From Roseburia rectibacter (GTDB lineage Bacteria > Bacillota > Clostridia > Lachnospirales > Lachnospiraceae): a DNA stretch of 64,000 bases. Position 1 is the first letter of the stretch, and every line of letters begins with the position of its first letter. This document shows positions 62,315 to 64,000 of the stretch, piece after piece. Under the pieces are notes generated by a model that saw only the letters and a program-made list of their open reading frames with translations, was not told the origin of the DNA and did no database searches. A program made the translations under genes and the position numbers. The stretch lies in assembly GCF_014287515.2 (NCBI RefSeq), contig NZ_CP092473.1, positions 1,267,001 to 1,331,000 of the forward strand. The letters run 5' to 3'.

Positions 62315-64000
62315 GATAAAAAGCCGTTTTAATAGTTTTTCAGGAAAGATCACACTGATCGTAATGCTTGGGATCAGCCTGATCGCCGTTACCGTCAGTT
62401 TTGTAGTGCTTGTTATGTCGAGGCAGGTTTTTACAAAAAATTACGGGGATTCCCAGGAAAAGGTTTTTGAACAGATCGAAAAAGAATTTAATGATTTTCA
62501 TGATCATATCCAGAATGTTTTTGATGCGATAGATTCAAGCTGGGCATTCCGGCTTTATTTTAATGAAACGTCGGAACTCGATAATACGCAGACATTTCAG
62601 AATGTTTATCAGATGGAGCAGGATTTAGAGAAGAGTAAATCTGCAGATATGGAGCGGCTGAACATTCTTGTTGTTGGATATAATGGTAAACATTATCTGT
62701 CGCGAACGGAAAATATCTGCGTTACAGATCAGGAAATCTTACAATCAGAACCGGCCAAAAAAGCATTAAGTGATCCGGATGTCATCCATTATACTTACAC
62801 TGGTCAGGCTTATACGACCACATCGAGAAATGCTGATACACTGATCATTTCAAAAGCCCTGTATTATCATGAAAGCAGGGAAGTTTATGCGATTGCTTTT
62901 GTGACGCTTACGATGGAGGAGTTAAAGCAGTATTACAATTATTTTGTATCAGATACAACGTCCTTTTATCTTGTGGATGACCATGAAATCGTTCTATGCA
63001 GCGACAGACCGGGCATCACAGGGACGCATTTACAGGAAGAATGGTTTGAAAAAATTAAAAATGCGGATGAACTGCGTATGGAATTAAAGCAGGACAGTAC
63101 CGTGTATACTTTGATGAAACGGATACTGCCATATCAGAAGTGTGCGATTTATGCGCTGATCGATAATGATGTGGCGTTGCAGGATCTTTATAATATGCCG
63201 TTTCTGATCGCAAGCTGCAGTGCAATAGGAATCTTTATTCTGATGGCATGTCTGTTTTATACGCATAAGACCATGCGGCCGTTAGCAAAGCTGATCGGAA
63301 AAATGTCTGCGATCCGGGAAGGGAATTTTTCAGAATATATGACAGTGGAGGGAACTACGGAAGTGCAGGAGTTAGCTTCCACCTATAATTATATGTTAGA
63401 TGATCTGAAACACTATGTGGATGAACTGGTGCAGACGCAGAAAAAGCAGAGACAGGCGGAGATCAGTGCATTGCAGATGCAGATCAATCCGCATTATATT
63501 TATAATACGCTTGCAAGCATCAAATGGCTGGTATATCAGAATGATACAGCAAAAACGGTACGGACGATCGATGCGTTTATCAGTCTTTTGCGTAATACGA
63601 TCAGTAACTCGGATGAATTTATTCCGGTGAGACAGGAAATGATCAATATCCAGAATTATATCCTGATCAACCAGACGAGATATGGGGACAGTATACAGGT
63701 AGAATATTATGTTTCGAGAGTATGTGAGGAATATCTTCTGCCGAAAATGATCTTACAGCCTTTCATTGAAAATACATTTTTCCACGCGTATCCGGAAGGC
63801 AGATGCGGAACGATTCAGATCGTGGTAAAACAGAAAGAGGAAAAATTAGAGATCCAGATCATTGATGATGGTGTCGGAATGACGAAGGAAAAAGTTTTAA
63901 AAATTATGAATGAACCAACCGGAAAAGAGCATTATTCCGGAATCGGAGTCCACAATGTGCAGGAGCGGTTAAAACTTCTATATGGAGACGACTATGGGAT
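62307..64000 (+). CDS. YesM-type sensor histidine kinase, 3' end outside window
   Basis: Open from the ATG at 62307 to the window edge, at least 564 residues. N-terminal helix (ITLIVMLGISLIAVTVSFVV), extracellular sensor (about 45-295), second helix (FLIASCSAIGIFILMACLFY), HAMP-like segment, the His_kinase motif QMQINPHYIYNTL with phosphoacceptor His, N box ENTFFHAY and G boxes DDGVGM and GIGVHNVQERL. Overlaps the regulator stop (ATGGATAA). The reading frame is not closed within the window. Confidence 0.93.
   Translation, partial: MDKIKSRFNSFSGKITLIVMLGISLIAVTVSFVVLVMSRQVFTKNYGDSQEKVFEQIEKEFNDFHDHIQNVFDAIDSSWAFRLYFNETSELDNTQTFQNVYQMEQDLEKSKSADMERLNILVVGYNGKHYLSRTENICVTDQEILQSEPAKKALSDPDVIHYTYTGQAYTTTSRNADTLIISKALYYHESREVYAIAFVTLTMEELKQYYNYFVSDTTSFYLVDDHEIVLCSDRPGITGTHLQEEWFEKIKNADELRMELKQDSTVYTLMKRILPYQKCAIYALIDNDVALQDLYNMPFLIASCSAIGIFILMACLFYTHKTMRPLAKLIGKMSAIREGNFSEYMTVEGTTEVQELASTYNYMLDDLKHYVDELVQTQKKQRQAEISALQMQINPHYIYNTLASIKWLVYQNDTAKTVRTIDAFISLLRNTISNSDEFIPVRQEMINIQNYILINQTRYGDSIQVEYYVSRVCEEYLLPKMILQPFIENTFFHAYPEGRCGTIQIVVKQKEEKLEIQIIDDGVGMTKEKVLKIMNEPTGKEHYSGIGVHNVQERLKLLYGDDYG

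Noticed and set aside
1..64000. tRNA, rRNA and CRISPR arrays
   Set aside because: Looked for T-loop patterns, rRNA-like stretches and regularly spaced repeats by eye; none convincing.

Overview
The window is bacterial chromosome from a low-GC Firmicute, most likely a gut Lachnospiraceae close to Roseburia. This is inferred from gene order, AGGAGG ribosome sites, TTGACA/TATAAT promoters and family membership, not from a database match. Roughly the first 45.8 kb and the last 3.5 kb are host core genome. A GC-richer block of about 14.7 kb (45781-60460) is an integrated mobile element.

Host, 1-12.7 kb: the 3' part of polA, coaE, a long FtsA-like ATPase, a WalJ-type metallo-hydrolase, an ACT protein with its UPF0210 partner, a CgeB-like glycosyltransferase, the last two purine steps as separate genes (AICAR transformylase and a PurO-type IMP cyclohydrolase), and convergent tmcAL. 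12.7-25.8 kb: ackA, yceD-rpmF, an unknown gene, a membrane-anchored nuclease, a YesL-like protein, plsX-acpP, rnc-smc-ftsY and ilvA. 25.9-36.1 kb: a small unknown protein behind a structured leader, then ylxM-ffh-rpsP-khpA, a secreted protein, rimM-trmD. Before rplS the translation cluster is interrupted by two DtxR-like regulators, a PD-(D/E)XK protein and an IS4-type insertion sequence. 36.1-45.8 kb: the fused remnants of a LysR gene and an aldo/keto reductase gene, two aminotransferases (one is hisC), a CPBP protease, a YerC/TrpR-like protein, a DUF1836 protein, pcrA, a small membrane protein and rlmD.

Mobile element, 45.78-60.46 kb: it sits inside the 3' end of rlmD. An 8-bp core, GAGACGGT, is found in rlmD and again in the last codons of the element's large serine recombinase, in the same reading phase. 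Integration therefore appears to have exchanged C-termini: rlmD now ends in about 100 element-encoded residues, and the recombinase ends in the old rlmD tail. The element carries a two-component system with an ABC transporter (probably peptide or antibiotic sensing and export), a sigma-like protein, cargo genes, a CHC2 primase and P4-type helicase, a pMV158-type oriT with a MobV relaxase, and a small HTH protein behind a palindrome-flanked promoter. No type IV secretion genes are seen, so it looks mobilizable rather than self-conjugative.

Host, 60.46-64 kb: a structured leader related to the one at 26.4 kb, followed by a YesN/YesM two-component pair; the kinase gene runs off the window.

The observations most worth following are the att-site C-terminal exchange, the leader/repeat family with a compensatory base-pair change, a 22-bp palindrome shared by the yceD and ylxM promoters, and the operator-like palindromes at the CPBP promoter.
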